DNA from: Aplectana chamaeleonis
Lineage: Eukaryota > Nematoda > Chromadorea > Rhabditida > Cosmocercidae
Length of the DNA stretch: 64,000 nt
Assembly (NCBI GenBank): GCA_029168955.1
Contig: JAPDOI010000971.1
Span: 62,001-126,000 of the forward strand
Direction: 5' to 3'
In this document: in pieces, positions 11,627-22,402 of the stretch
How positions within the stretch are numbered: position 1 is the stretch's first letter
How the letters are laid out: the number at the start of each line of letters is the position of its first letter
Notes under the pieces: model-generated
What the model saw: only the letters and a program-made list of their open reading frames with translations
Told to the model about the DNA's origin: nothing
The model's database searches: none
Position numbers and translations under genes: made by a program

Positions 11627-11944
11627 TTCTAGAATTTTCTTTGGGCGGAATAAAGTTTCGTAAAACCCTAGGGGTACTTATGAGCGACTCATTTGATTGT
11701 CAGCTACATACGTGTAACCCTCGATATTTCATTCAATAATTTCCCTGTATTTATTCGAATCTGCACTCCAATAGAACTGACAATGGAGTTCATAGTTTTG
11801 TATTGACACAGCTGTGTTATTTTCATAAATAGAAAAGTAAAGTCTGGTCGGTTCCGAGTAACGTTTTCTAGAAAACCTCCGCTTTGCAGAAAGAAAAGTG
11901 CAGAAAAATGTTTTCCTAGTAGAACACAAGTCATGTTCACAAAG

Positions 11945-12430
11945 GGTTTTCCTCATGTGTAGTTCTCTCTAAAGCCTCCAAATATGTCTATGGTCTTTAA
12001 GTACCCACCAATAAGTGTTCTCGTACTCTTGCTTGCACAGAGGATTACTCAGACAGAGTTATTAGGGCTTTCTAGTTGCGCGCTAGTAATCTTTCCTTGG
12101 AAACAAGCTCCCAGGAGAATTCTCTGTCTGGTTCAACAGAAGGTATTAAACAAGGACGTCTAGTCAGAATAACTTCCCTAAGGGAACTATTAAATTAGCT
12201 AGAGGCTGTTAATTATGACTTTATGTGGCGATAAGGACCACTTGTCCTGTCCTAGAAGACTTGTCTTTCACACCCTAGACGTGGCTTCTAGTTCACATTC
12301 ACACATAATATTGGATACATGTCCTTTAGAGACAGCCTTAGGTTGTCTGTTCAATATTCGTAGTGCTGATAGTTCCGGCGCTTCTCAAACAAAGAACTGC
12401 TAGTGAGGGACTGGGTGCATACTTTTATGA
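11945..12430. repeat. Dispersed repeat R1, copy 2
   Basis: Full-length partner of the copy at 5.35-5.84 kb in the same orientation, diverged by many substitutions and small indels. The forward frame shared with copy 1 is open for about 60 codons. The reverse frame that is open in copy 1 is interrupted by stops here, apart from the shared C-terminal stretch. See the 5.3-kb entry for shared motifs. Confidence 0.55.
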
Positions 12431-13205
12431 GCTCTTTCTGTCGCCTTTGTCAGCGTTCTGCTCTAAGTCATTTTTTGACGAAACATGCGCAAAATGCATT
12501 GAAGTTTGTTAGAAAGGATGACGAACTGTAGTTATGCTGCCTTTTGAATGATTGTTATTCGTTTTCCGATAATGGTTATCCGTTTATCCATAACCTGGCA
12601 TTTCGATGATCATTTTCTAGTCATCACTGTAACTAAATTAAGATCGTGACCGGGCTCAAATATGGGACAGGGTTGTGAGTAATCAATTGTGATTCTCTTC
12701 GTTGTGAACGCATCCGAGGTTCGAGAGCGATGCTTCTCATTGGAGCTCTTTATTGATATCCCAAACGTGCCCCCCGTCTTCTAAGAACTGCGGTGCAACT
12801 GGCGAAGTAAACAGGTGACCGAAACTCCGACTTACTAGGACGAAAAATTATTTCAGTAGGCCACAAACTTTCAAGAATTGGAGACCACTGAAATTACAGA
12901 ATACATATATTCTAACAGCACAAAAGACTATGCCTACGGTTGACCGAACGACCTCTGATTGACCGAACGAACGAACCACATATCACTATCAACTGAACAC
13001 AAAGACAAAAATGGATGCGAGCCTCCCGAGAAGACCAACAAAGCAAGACTGAATAACAAATCATCGAAATTCCAACCGTGAACGGCGCGGGCACGCCAAA
13101 AGATATCCGCCTAAATTCAAATTCAAACATATCGCGCCCCAATTCAAATTCGAGCATGGCTTTCACTAGCCCTATGGATGAGCACAAATGAATGGCACCA
13201 TAGCA
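12431..13205. other. No gene recognised
   Basis: Contains two short stretches rich in AATTCAAATTC and a reverse-strand frame of about 90 codons without recognisable features. MITE family A starts immediately to the right. Confidence 0.4.
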
Positions 13206-13669
13206 TTAAAGGCACAGTACACCCTCAGAAATGAATTTAGTGATTTTCGTTTATTTGTGTAGTACACCCCTACTGTATAACACGTGCCAAGTGAGGGATC
13301 TCAATTCCTCCAAGTATGCGAGATATAGGCTACCACCACAGGCCCGACCCCCTTCCTGGTTTTTGACCTCGATATCAGCCGGATGGATGAATGAATTCCG
13401 ACCGTGTCGCGCTCTTCAATCCATTTCCGGATTATCTCCTTATCCTGGCTCGCTCTCGCGCAACGATTGCGAATGAAGAGAAATACAGGCACGAGACAAC
13501 TCGTCCACCGAATTTTCACCCTCAAAATATAAGCATCTTTAAGGAGCCGTAACTCTGTTCATAGGGGGTCTTGGGCGAATTCAGAGATACCACTGTGATC
13601 AGCGTGTCACCCCCTCCAAGATAAGCATGAAAGCTAAAAAATAATTTTTTGGGTGTCCTGTGCCTTTAA
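13206..13669 (+). mobile_element. MITE family A, copy A1 (first of three in tandem)
   Basis: Begins TTAAAGGCACAGTACACC and ends with CTGTGCCTTTAA. The ends are short inverted repeats and the terminal TTAA is shared with the next copy. Internal landmarks, GGATCTCAATTCCTCC and GAGACAACTCGTCCACC, recur in the other family-A copies. No open frame of note: a non-autonomous element of about 465 bp. TTAA termini suggest piggyBac-type target use (inference). Confidence 0.8.
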
Positions 13670-14148
13670 AGGCACAGTCTAACCTCAGAGGTAATTTTTG
13701 ATATTATGGTCCGGTCGCCGCCTATAGCAACCCTGCGAAGCTCGAAATATCGATTTGCCCAAATAGGCGAGAAAAATCCAGGAAAAAGTCGGCCACGCCT
13801 CCTTGAAAGAAAAAATGGGTAACGCCCACTGCAAAGTTTCTGACCTCAGGAGGGAAGAGACGCGCGAATGATTTCATTCAAAACCGACGTTCTTCGATTT
13901 GTTTTTTGGTCTGGCTTTATATTGTGGCCTGCTTCAGAACGATGGCTGCGAATAACGAGAAAATACAGGCTCGAGACAACTCGTCCGCGAACTTCTAGCC
14001 GTTCAGAATTGAGATTTTTGAAGAGCCGTAACTCCGTTCGTAGTGAGTTCTGAGCGATTCTAGAGACACCATTGTGATCAGCGTGAAATTTTCTCCAAGA
14101 TAGGCAGAAAAACGAAAAATCGATTCCGAGGTTAGACTGTGTCTTTAA
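13666..14148 (+). mobile_element. MITE family A, copy A2 (second of three in tandem)
   Basis: Runs from TTAAAGGCACAGTCTAACCT to AGGTTAGACTGTGTCTTTAA. The two ends are near-perfect inverted repeats of about 20 bp. Same interior landmarks as A1 and A3. Its first TTAA is the last TTAA of A1 and its last is the first of A3. Confidence 0.85.
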
Positions 14149-14629
14149 AGGCACAGTCCAAGCTCAGGGGCGAAATCTGAGATTTTAACATAATTGTGAA
14201 GTAGACCCACCACATATAACACCTGCCAAGTGCGAGCTCTCGATTCCTCCGAATAAGCGAGATATAGGAGGAAGCCACCCTGGGGCGCCCATATCAGGAA
14301 GCCACTTTGGCACGCCCCTCTTACGATCTTTCGAGCTCAACAGTGGCGAGATGAGCGATGATTTCCGATCAATAGCCCTGTTCTTCCCTTCATTCTCAGC
14401 CTCTCCATTCATTCAGGTCGGCTCGCATACATCGGTTGCAAATGACGGAAGTTACGAGCCTCGGACAACTCGTCCACCATGCTTCCGTAGCACAATTTTT
14501 GAGGGGTCATAACTTCGTTCTTAGGGGGTCTTGTACGATTCCAAAGACAGCATTGGAATCAGTGTGAGACTGTTTTCAATATAGACAGAAAAACGAAAAA
14601 TCGATTCCGAGGTTAGACTGTGTCTTTAA
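14145..14629 (+). mobile_element. MITE family A, copy A3 (third of three in tandem)
   Basis: Starts TTAAAGGCACAGTCCAAGCT and ends GAGGTTAGACTGTGTCTTTA followed by A. It contains the segment GGCACGCCCCTCTTACGATC and GATGAGCGATGATTTCCGAT. Part of this interior reappears inside family-B elements at 18.2 and 61.1 kb. Confidence 0.85.
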
Positions 14630-14726
14630 GAACATCGTCTAACTGACTAACGACAGGTAGCTATATCCCGCACTTTCCTATGCACCGAAGGTGAGCTGTA
14701 ATCATTTCGCGACTACATCGGTTTTT

Positions 14727-15762
14727 TACCCTGTCTTTGCTGCTTTTTTTTCTGAAAGTTAATCGTGTGTCTGAGGAGTAGTCGCATCTATTTTTTGTTT
14801 TTCCAGGCACGGATGAAGGTGCCGGAGGTGAAACTGTAACCCGATGAACCGTTACTATCTTGGATACGGCTTTATTAACACTGTACCAATTATTAAGTCT
14901 CTAAGCCAAATTCTCATGGGAAGCCCATTATATAAACTAATGAGGAAGATCACTAGAAGAACACAAAATGTCTTTACAAAAATGTACACTTAATACTTAC
15001 TATACACCCTTACTCTTTTCATCCCACGTATACAGAACAGTCTCGAAGTTTTGCTGAATTTTGTCCCAGAGTTGTATTCTTTTTGTTATTCTATTTTTGA
15101 CATACCGTCCGAGAGTGTTCATACCTTCATCAGCATCATAAGAATGTCCCAACAGTTTCGAGAAAAAAACAACACCGGATTGTGGCGGAAGGTCAGGCAC
15201 AAAAATCAAATAATCAAAGGAGAAAGTACTGTCGTCCTGACGTACATTAATATAAGTGTACCTTCGGTTCTGGCTGAACTTGTTTTGTTTTTCTAACCCT
15301 GCGTTTGACTAAGTGAACCAGTACACCTTATCATATTGAGTTTGCTGCAAACTTGTGGGCAAATTTATTTACCCTTGCTATTAGTCAAAGACAAGACCCA
15401 ATCAACGTGTCGAGTTAGATTCTATCCACTACATTGGTGTTATCTAGGGAGCAGTGGGGAGTTGAGGAGTAAAAGATAATGAGAAAAGCTACGATTCGGT
15501 CTTTTTAAGCCGTGCACGCTTTTAAGTACGGATGAAAAAGTCAACTACGAACAGACAACCATACTACTAACTGCTTACTCTACGTTTCCTTGTGCAACCT
15601 CGCAGTTGTTCACCAAACATTAGAACATAAACTAATTGAACACAATCACGGCCGTGAAATTGGATTGAGTCCGCGAAGATTTTCGTCAAGCTTAGTAGCG
15701 ATGATGAAAGGGAAACAGGTCGGCAGCTGCTCTCCCGCCGAGGCACTATGGGACCACATTCA
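14727..15762 (-). CDS. Candidate host gene, 3' part (unknown protein)
   Basis: Not a recognised family. On the reverse strand, three blocks can be joined in one frame. The first ends at 15,576, with codons through GCTRKRR then a GTAAGC donor. The second runs 15,308-15,014, about 98 codons without a stop, with RRYTYINVRQDDSTFSFDY and SKLLGHSYDADEGMN, entered after an acceptor-like TTCACTTAG and left at GTAAGG. A short third block starts at 14,752 after CTTTCAG and adds a lysine-rich tail and stop. Phases match at both joins. The translation has the balanced composition of a real protein, unlike most open frames here. The 5' side is cut by MITE A4. Alternative: the second block uses the strong GTAAGTATT donor at 15,000. 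The match to any family is unknown. Confidence 0.35.
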
Positions 15763-16247
15763 TTAAAGGCACAGTCCAACCTCAGTATCGTATATCAGTT
15801 TTTCTGCCTATCTTGAAAACGGTCCCACACTGATTCCATTGATGTCTCTGGATTCGTTCAAGACCCCCTGGGAACGGAGTTATGGCCCCTCAAAAATTGA
15901 GCTGCAGAAACATTCTGGACGAGTTGTCCAAGGCTTGTAACTTCCTTCATTTTCAACCGATGTATGCGAGCCGCACTGAATGAAGAGAGAGGCTGAGGAT
16001 CAACGCAAGAACGGGGTTATTGGTCGGAAGTCATAGCTCTTCTCGCCACAATTGAGCTCGAAAGATCGTAAAAGGGGCGTGCCAAAGTGGCTTCCCGAGG
16101 TGGGCGCCCCACGGTGGCTTCCTCCTATATCTCGCTTATTTGGAGGAATTGAGGGCTCGCACTTGGCGAGTGGTATACGGGGTGGGTCTACTTCAAAATT
16201 ATGTGGTAATCTCATATTATGTCATTGAGCTTGGACTGTGCCTTCAA
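15763..16247 (-). mobile_element. MITE family A, copy A4 (inverted)
   Basis: Starts TTAAAGGCACAGTCCAACCT and ends AGCTTGGACTGTGCCTTCAA. It is in the opposite orientation to A1-A3, judged by interior landmarks such as GACGAGTTGTCC and ATATCTCGCTTATTTGGAGG. The right target site has decayed to TCAA. It lies directly upstream of the candidate exon ending at 15,576 on the reverse strand. Confidence 0.85.
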
Positions 16248-16490
16248 GAGCTTCACCGGAGTCAGGTCAATTGCTGGACTAGCACAGCAGTAAAGTTTTC
16301 GAGCTGTTCCTAAGGTATGAGAGCAGCTCCGTACCTGAAGCAAGCTATCTAGCTGGGTCGCCTAAATGCAGGGCAGGGGTACATTTGATGTGGACGTAAG
16401 AGAAATGTTGTCTTCAATGAAGCTCTGAGAATTTTTGAAAAAATCGATTGAAGCATCTGCCTTTATCAGGTATTTTTCCCTTGATCCGTA

Positions 16491-17000
16491 GCTCTTCTTC
16501 TTCTTCTCCAGCGTTTCGCCCGCAATCCCGCAGGATCCGCTTTTCTCAAACGTTGCCGCCATTTGACTTTATCGTTCAGGTTGTCCGATGTTTTCATATG
16601 GTTGTGCAAGATACCCGTCTCTGCTAAGCTCGTCCTCTTAGTCGATCGCCCGTCACTTGGAGCTGCACAACCGTTTTCGCTATCGAGTGTACTCCATCTG
16701 GGAGAGCGTGTCAACACCATCTCAGATGATGTTCACGAAGCTTGTCCTTAATGGACGCGACACGAAACCTTTCATGCACATCTTCATTCCGCGTTCGGTG
16801 AAATCGGGTGGGTCCACCACTCCATCTTAGCCTTTTTGTTTCCATAATGCCGAACCGTATTTCTTCTTCTTTCGTCATAGACCAACTCTTCCATACAGTG
16901 CAACGGGCCTCACAACCTAACCATAAATCTTTGACTTGATCATGTCGCAAACCTTTCTATCACAGAGTACTCGTGGTGCGCCATTTCAACAGAACAGGCA
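16491..17000 (-). pseudogene. RTE retrotransposon remnant, 3' end of reverse-transcriptase ORF
   Basis: Reverse-strand translation contains KWRQRLRKADPAGLRAKR, IMETKRLRWSGG and REHHLRW in three frames. They match the C-terminal stretch of the RTE at 25.8 kb (KWRQRIRKADPALERDKR, VMETKMLRWTAG, RESRLRW). Only the last ~170 codons are present, as expected for a 5'-truncated insertion. Frames are broken several times and the terminal stop codon is changed. It ends in a GAAGAAGAAGAAGAG tail like other RTE 3' ends. Divergence from the 25.8-kb copy marks it as old. Confidence 0.85.
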
Positions 17001-17308
17001 TGGATGGGTACGTCAGCTTAATCCGTCAAGATCCAAGAGTCGTTACGCGTCGATCGAAGGTATCGATACGTGGCTCCTTTGGCGAGACACCGCTTGATTC
17101 ATAATGGGAATTTTAGCACGTCGGGAAAAAAAGGTGATCGGCATCAAATCCGTGAAGTCCGTGTCATTCAATTAGGAAGTCGCTCAATTTGAAAGGTGAG
17201 ACGCGGTAAAGCGAAGACATGATGACAATTAATCGAATGATTTCGCGCTCAGTAGCTAAGTGTGGATTTTTAATTGAACGACAAGTACGAAATGGTGTGG
17301 AGCGTGCA

Positions 17309-17432
17309 GTCGGCACTGATCGCACTAATTGTGCGTTGACGCAAACTTCGTCCGCGTATGGTACAGCATACCTAGACCGAACTTGCGTCAACGCACAACA
17401 AGGAACGCAAAATCACAGAGATCCGTGCCGAC
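17309..17432. repeat. Fold-back element
   Basis: Outer GTCGGCAC/GTGCCGAC and inner TTGTGCGTTGACGCAAACTT/AACTTGCGTCAACGCACAA form nested inverted arms around a ~20-bp loop. MITE-like hairpin; no partner seen in the window. Confidence 0.6.
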
Positions 17433-17470
17433 TCTACGTAATCACGCCCATCTTGCTCTGACCGGAAGGC

Positions 17471-17570
17471 CAACGATTGTGTTACAAACGTGAAAGAGTG
17501 CATAAGAATTCATGGATGTCGCATCTGCTGTCGCCACACCCTCATCCTGCGTTTGTAACACCGATTGCGT
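17471..17570. repeat. Short inverted repeat
   Basis: CGATTGTGTTACAAACG is matched about 60 bp away by CGTTTGTAACACCGATTGCG in inverted orientation. Small TIR or hairpin; family unknown. Confidence 0.45.
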
Positions 17571-18196
17571 GCATGCGTCCGAGCTCCGAGTTAGGAGTGG
17601 GTGAAGGGCTTAACATGTATGTGTCCTGAACTTCACAAGTGATGCTTCTGCATCGATTTTTTCGTTATTCCAAAAATTTCGAAAAAAAGATTCAAAGACA
17701 TTATAACGTAATTGACAACAAGCCGGTCCCAATAAACATAATTTTTCCCCCAGGGAGCGACTTTCTGCACGATTTGACCTAGCTGTTTATCGAGTTGGGT
17801 GGCAGTGACCGATGGATGTTTGTCACGCGAGGCAATTGTTTTACTGGCTGCAGAAAAGCAGTGATGTCAATTACTCAAGCAGTGGAGCTAAAAAAAGAAA
17901 CCATTTAGACTTTGACCTGCAAGGTCAGCATTGTACACAACGTTATCCTTTTTGAGCCTAAATACAAATGTGGGTGCGCGACTTTGGATTTAGGGTTGAA
18001 ATCGCCCGCGTTTTGTTAATGAATAGCGTGAACAACGTTGATGGATGAGTAACGGGGAAAACAGAATATAAAGAGCTATTTCTGTTATACGTCAGCAGGT
18101 TTTTGCGGAAAATGTTTTGACTTATGTGGAGGTATGAGGTTGAGTCCTTCCTAGATGATTGTTGATAGGACTTCATAATCTAAGTTTTTTTTTCAG
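17571..18196. other. No gene recognised
   Basis: AT-rich DNA with short frames only. No repeat partner was noticed. Confidence 0.4.
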
Positions 18197-18690
18197 TTAA
18201 ACGCAGTGTTCACGATAAAAATCGTTTTTCTGCTTTTCCGTCTATCTTGAGAACGGCCCCATGCTGATTCCAATGGTGTCTCTGAAATCATACAAGACCT
18301 TCTGTGAACGCAGGTATGGTCCCTCAAAGATTGAGCTATGGAAACATGGTGGGCGAGTTGTCCGAGGCATGTAACTTCCGTCTTTTGCAGCCGATCTATG
18401 CGAGCTGACCTGAGTAAAGAGAGAAGCTGAGAATGAAGGGAAGAACGGGGCTAATGATTGAAAATCATGGCTCATCTCACGATCTCGAGCATTCACTTGT
18501 TCACGTTGGTGGGCGTGTGATGCGCTTTTGAGGTTTTCAATGCGCTCGAAGTTGCAACTTCGGGCTCTTTTGAGGCTCTTACTGGCTCGTTTCCATGCGT
18601 TCTTTCGACGTTAACGTTACAGAGTGTCCCTCCACTACCCAATCCTTGTGGAATTTCGAAAACGTTTTTCATCGTGAACACTGCCTTTAA
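18197..18690 (+). mobile_element. MITE family B with family-A interior (chimera), copy B1
   Basis: Family-B ends: TTAAACGCAGTGTTCACGAT on the left and ATCGTGAACACTGCCTTTAA on the right, with TTAA at both outer edges. The left two thirds of the interior (CTATCTTGAGAACGGCC, GGCGAGTTGTCCGAGGC, AGAACGGGGCTAATGATTG) instead aligns with MITE A4. The remainder (CGTTAACGTTACAGAGTGTC) matches family B at 61.1 kb in inverted orientation. Confidence 0.8.
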
Positions 18691-19382
18691 GTTGCGGCCA
18701 ACAGTACTGTTGTCTTTTCTGGGCTTTGAGAACATCATCCAGAGGCAGGATTTACAAACGCGGAGCTCAAGGGCTGTGGGGAAGATAGGTTTTCTGCGCT
18801 ATCCATTGTCTTTAACCCCTATCTTTTCGAATTAACCTGAGCCCATGGAGTTTGCGTTTGTGAATCTGGCCTAAAATGAGATTCCGCAACAACACCTTGC
18901 GAAAACAATGTGTTCATCTTTTTTTCATCAAAATATCAATGCACCATGTGGCAAGCCCACAAGTATGCCGGCATGGATGTTCACCAGGGATGTGTGGCAA
19001 ATCATTTTGAAAAATCAGCAAACGGATATAGACAAAATTCGTTCCAGAACGGCCGACAGACGACAATCGACAAAAGGCAGAATAGAAAACCTCGTACAGA
19101 AAACTATACTGATGTTCGAAAAGTAAATGTAAAAATTGTAATGCTTCATGCACACCCCGTATTCCAATATCAAGATAAGGAACGGTTTTCCACTAACACC
19201 ACAAGGAGTTGAGGTTCTGACAATTAGTATAATTCCTGATATGAAAAAGAGCCCCGGAACGAGTATTCTATTGAAAAAAGGTAATAAGAATATTGTGGTG
19301 TAAGAATAGAGTCCGAGGCGATAGCATCAGCGATACTGAATAGGGACACCTCGTGGTTTTTTCGATGGACGCAAAGGTGCGT
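18691..19382. other. No gene recognised
   Basis: Short frames open on both strands around 18.9-19.2 kb without motifs. Nothing supportable was found. Confidence 0.4.
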
Positions 19383-19936
19383 CATGTGGATCGAATCCAC
19401 ACCGCGGGTGTAGCTAAGGAGCAGTTCGGCTGGTACACACGACGCGCGCGACGTTGAAATGCTGTGCGCGCTCATCGTCCTTGGGGTGCGTTAACCGAGG
19501 GCACTCAAAAAAGTTGTTGTTTTTCCATATGAGCCGTTCTCCTCTATCGTTTTTTGCATTTTGTTCATGTAGGTTGATGTGTCAGGCGTAGGGTCGGCGT
19601 CGGAATCAATATCATCATCTCCCAATCCGCTGGAAGAAGCAAACAAAAAGAACTCCACAAAACTTGTATAAAAAGTGCGAACTCCATTGAAGCGATGGTA
19701 TGAGAAGCACTGCGTCCGAAAAAACACAATAAAAACAAAAAAAACATAGTAAAATGCAGAAAATGGTGAAGGGGGACGGCTACAATGTGACAACGACTAC
19801 TTTTTTCCGAAGATCCTCGGTTAACGCGCCCCAAGGACGATATGCGCGCACAGCGATTTCCGTGGCGCGTTGCGTGTGCTAGCCGAACTGCTCCTTAGCC
19901 ACACCCGCGGTGTGGATTCGATCCACATGCCCTAAG
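19383..19936. mobile_element. MITE family C, copy C1
   Basis: Long inverted ends: CATGTGGATCGAATCCACAC on the left and GTGTGGATTCGATCCACATG on the right. They continue inward through GCTAAGGAGCAGTTCGGC and a CGTCCTTGGGG.GCGTTAAC block. Arms exceed 120 bp with mismatches. The interior is AT-rich (CATTTTGTTCATGT..., AATCAATATCATCATC) and shared with the copy at 56.5 kb. The left target site is no longer recognisable and the right one is CTAA. Confidence 0.8.
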
Positions 19937-20386
19937 ATGCTATTTAAAAGACGCAAGAGCTGGGTCATCATTTGTAATTGGAGCGCGGATTGCACAGTAT
20001 GAGCTTTGCATCCAAATCGCGGCGTCTGTTATCTATTACGCGCTTTTTGCCGAAATTTGTCAAAGAGTCAGATGAAAATCGGTGAACGACAATCGACGAA
20101 ATTCGCTCAAAAACGGCCCGCAAACGGCAATTACCGCACATTCACGGTGTACACGCTTGAACACTGAATTGCGTCGCACACTCCTTGCTATATGTATGTC
20201 GATCGATATCGAAAGCGTTACATGTCACTTGAAGAGACATTTGAATATGCCAAAAAAATAACGTGATAACAGCAGAAAATCCAATGGTTTCTCAGTGATA
20301 GATCCACAGTCAGTCTTAGTTCTCTCAATATCAATTGGTTCGAAGGGCGCCTTATGCACATCACCTTTCTGCGATTGCACCATTCA
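19937..20386. other. No gene recognised
   Basis: No repeat partner and no frame with protein-like features. Confidence 0.4.
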
Positions 20387-20616
20387 GGGTATGGTATATT
20401 TCGCGACACACCGTCGCGTCGCTCTGCACAGCGACAGTGGCAGCGACAGTCTTTGGCACCTTTGCAGTATGTCAGCCCTCCACGACACGTCGCTGCGACA
20501 GATGCGTGAAAACTGTTCTTACGACGACCGATGACGTTGCTCTGATGCGAGTTCCACTGCGATTTGTGCCAGGTTGCATGCCTGTCGCTCATGACAGCGA
20601 GAAAATATACCATACC
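20387..20616. mobile_element. Small TIR element (~230 bp) with GCGACAG subterminal motifs
   Basis: AGGGTATGGTATATTTCGCG on the left is matched by GCGAGAAAATATACCATACC on the right in inverted orientation. The interior repeats GCGACAG/CTGTCGC several times in both orientations. Open frames crossing it on both strands are not convincing. No second copy in the window. Confidence 0.6.
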
Positions 20617-21510
20617 TTTTTTGATGCTGATAATAACCGAACTTGTTTCTACGCCTACCTTGCGCCCGCTTGAAACTTCTCAGCAATTCTTCTTTGTCCA
20701 AGAATCGGGAGCCTAGCAGTCTTAAGGTTTGCCACTACACAGGAAGGAGTATTCGATATAGATTTCACTCGCATACATATATTGCATAAAGAAAGAGGTC
20801 TAATGGAGTCGCTCAGGCGATGTCGGATATCGTCTCTTTACAGGATCAAACCTAGTGAATGGACTGGGCTGCGTAGGTAGACCATTGCGTGCGATCGAAA
20901 CCCCGCTGGCTGGTGGTGTCGCGAACGGCGCAACGTTTACGCCACGCCTCGTCCATTCGCTAGACGGAACTTGACAGAGAGACTATAGATGGTTTGATGG
21001 TAGACCTATAACAAGCGGGAGGGTCACTGAACTAAGCCAGAGACACTTGTGCAAAAGCTCCAGTTGCCCCCAGGTATATGCTAATAGTGCGTACGAAAAT
21101 TCAAGCATTCATTAGCTTTCTCATACCGCTGTCTTCGTGCCCTTTGATAAGCCTATTAGCAGCAGAAAAATCTTATAAAGTACACATTATTGTTTGGAAA
21201 AAATGCTCTTTGCATTTAATCCGTCACTGATAACTGTCGCCGAGAGAGCGACTACAGAGAACGACACGAGCCCCATGACCTTATCACCATATCACCTCTT
21301 GTAGCATTATTACAGGGAGGACAGCCACATGTGACTCCGCACGAGGGGTCGCGGGCAATGCAAACAACGTAAAAACGTGCACCTCCAATGAGGTTTTTAG
21401 GTGTTTGTGAGGGAACGCATGGCTTAGAGTTAGTCTCAATGTCTTTTGCCCATGTAATGAAGTGTTTTGCCCCCATGACTTACTATGAGAAAAATGCGGA
21501 TACTCTGGCA
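20617..21510. other. No gene recognised; one repeat fragment
   Basis: CGATCGAAACCCCGCTGG through GTGTCGCGAACGGCGCAACG at about 20.89-20.96 kb resembles CCATCGAAGCCCGCTGAACG at 29.5 kb, so a diverged dispersed repeat is present. Otherwise unremarkable. Confidence 0.4.
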
Positions 21511-22063
21511 TTAAAGGCAGTGGTCACGATGAAAAACATTATCGAAAAAACTACAAAAATTGCTTAGATCAAAAACAGCTGAAAAACCATGAAGGTAGCG
21601 CGGTAAAAAACGGTCTACAAATAGAGTTTCTAGGGCCCAAAGAAGCTAGTTCGTGCACACGTGCACAGCGATGACGAAACAGATCGCAGTCTCATGCCGA
21701 GCAGTCAAAAATCATCGACATTCAGAGGATGTGAATGCAAATTTACCTGATAAAAACAGTTGAGCAATGAAAGAAAGCACTCCAGTCAATGTTTTTGACT
21801 AGATGTGTACATAAATTCGAAGGTTCATTTATTGATATTCAATTTCAAGCTAGCTGATGTTCTTGATATAAGAGGTCATCGATGCCGATGATGTGGGATG
21901 GGCACGTCCACCATCAAAAGACAAGAAAGTTGAGGCTTCTAATTTGGCCCAGAAAAGCTATTTTTTCGCGATTTTTTCTTATAGGTTCTACTACTCTATA
22001 CCCAGAAAAGGGTTTAGAGAGGAAAAGAAGGCGAGCATATTTCATCGCAGCCACTGCCTTTAA
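21511..22063 (+). mobile_element. MITE family B, copy B3
   Basis: Left end TTAAAGGCAGTGGTCACGAT, right end ATCGCAGCCACTGCCTTTAA, with TTAA at both edges. About 550 bp; the interior shows no coding capacity and little similarity to the other family-B copies. Confidence 0.7.
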
Positions 22064-22402
22064 ACGGCCTCTTTTTAGGTGAGGGGGTCAAGAACCATCT
22101 CTGGTCAAAGACCTTCAAAATCTCTTCACCTTTGAGTCTCTTCACCTTCAAAATCTCCTCACCTCTGGGACCAGGGAAATTGATATAACTGTGAAGACCC
22201 TTCGAAAAACAGTGCATAACGGACAAAAGATCATATCCGAGTTTGCGCCAAGGCGAAATAAGGAGCGCAAAGCATCAGGGCGATTCTTGCCGACAGTACA
22301 GACCCTAACTCAGCATCAAGTCTGCTGTTTCTGCCGATATGTGCTCTCAAAACCTAGACTTGACGAGACCTTCACTACAAACAATACCTTCACTGCACAA
22401 TA

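Noticed and set aside
14657..14844. Forward-strand terminal exon pair (GTGAGC donor at 14,691, TTTTTCCAG acceptor near 14,806, then TDEGAGGETVTR and a stop)
   Set aside because: Splice sites are good, but the coding pieces are tiny and overlap the reverse-strand candidate gene; no upstream exon could be found because MITE A3 ends just before it.
19383..19410. tRNA T-arm-like TGTGGATCGAATCCACA at the ends of MITE family C
   Set aside because: It is a small palindrome at the terminus of the inverted repeat, occurs in both orientations and has no A box upstream.
20218..20673. Overlapping 112-131-codon frames on both strands
   Set aside because: Both cross the small TIR element with GCGACAG repeats; open frames on both strands of a repeat are not evidence of a gene.
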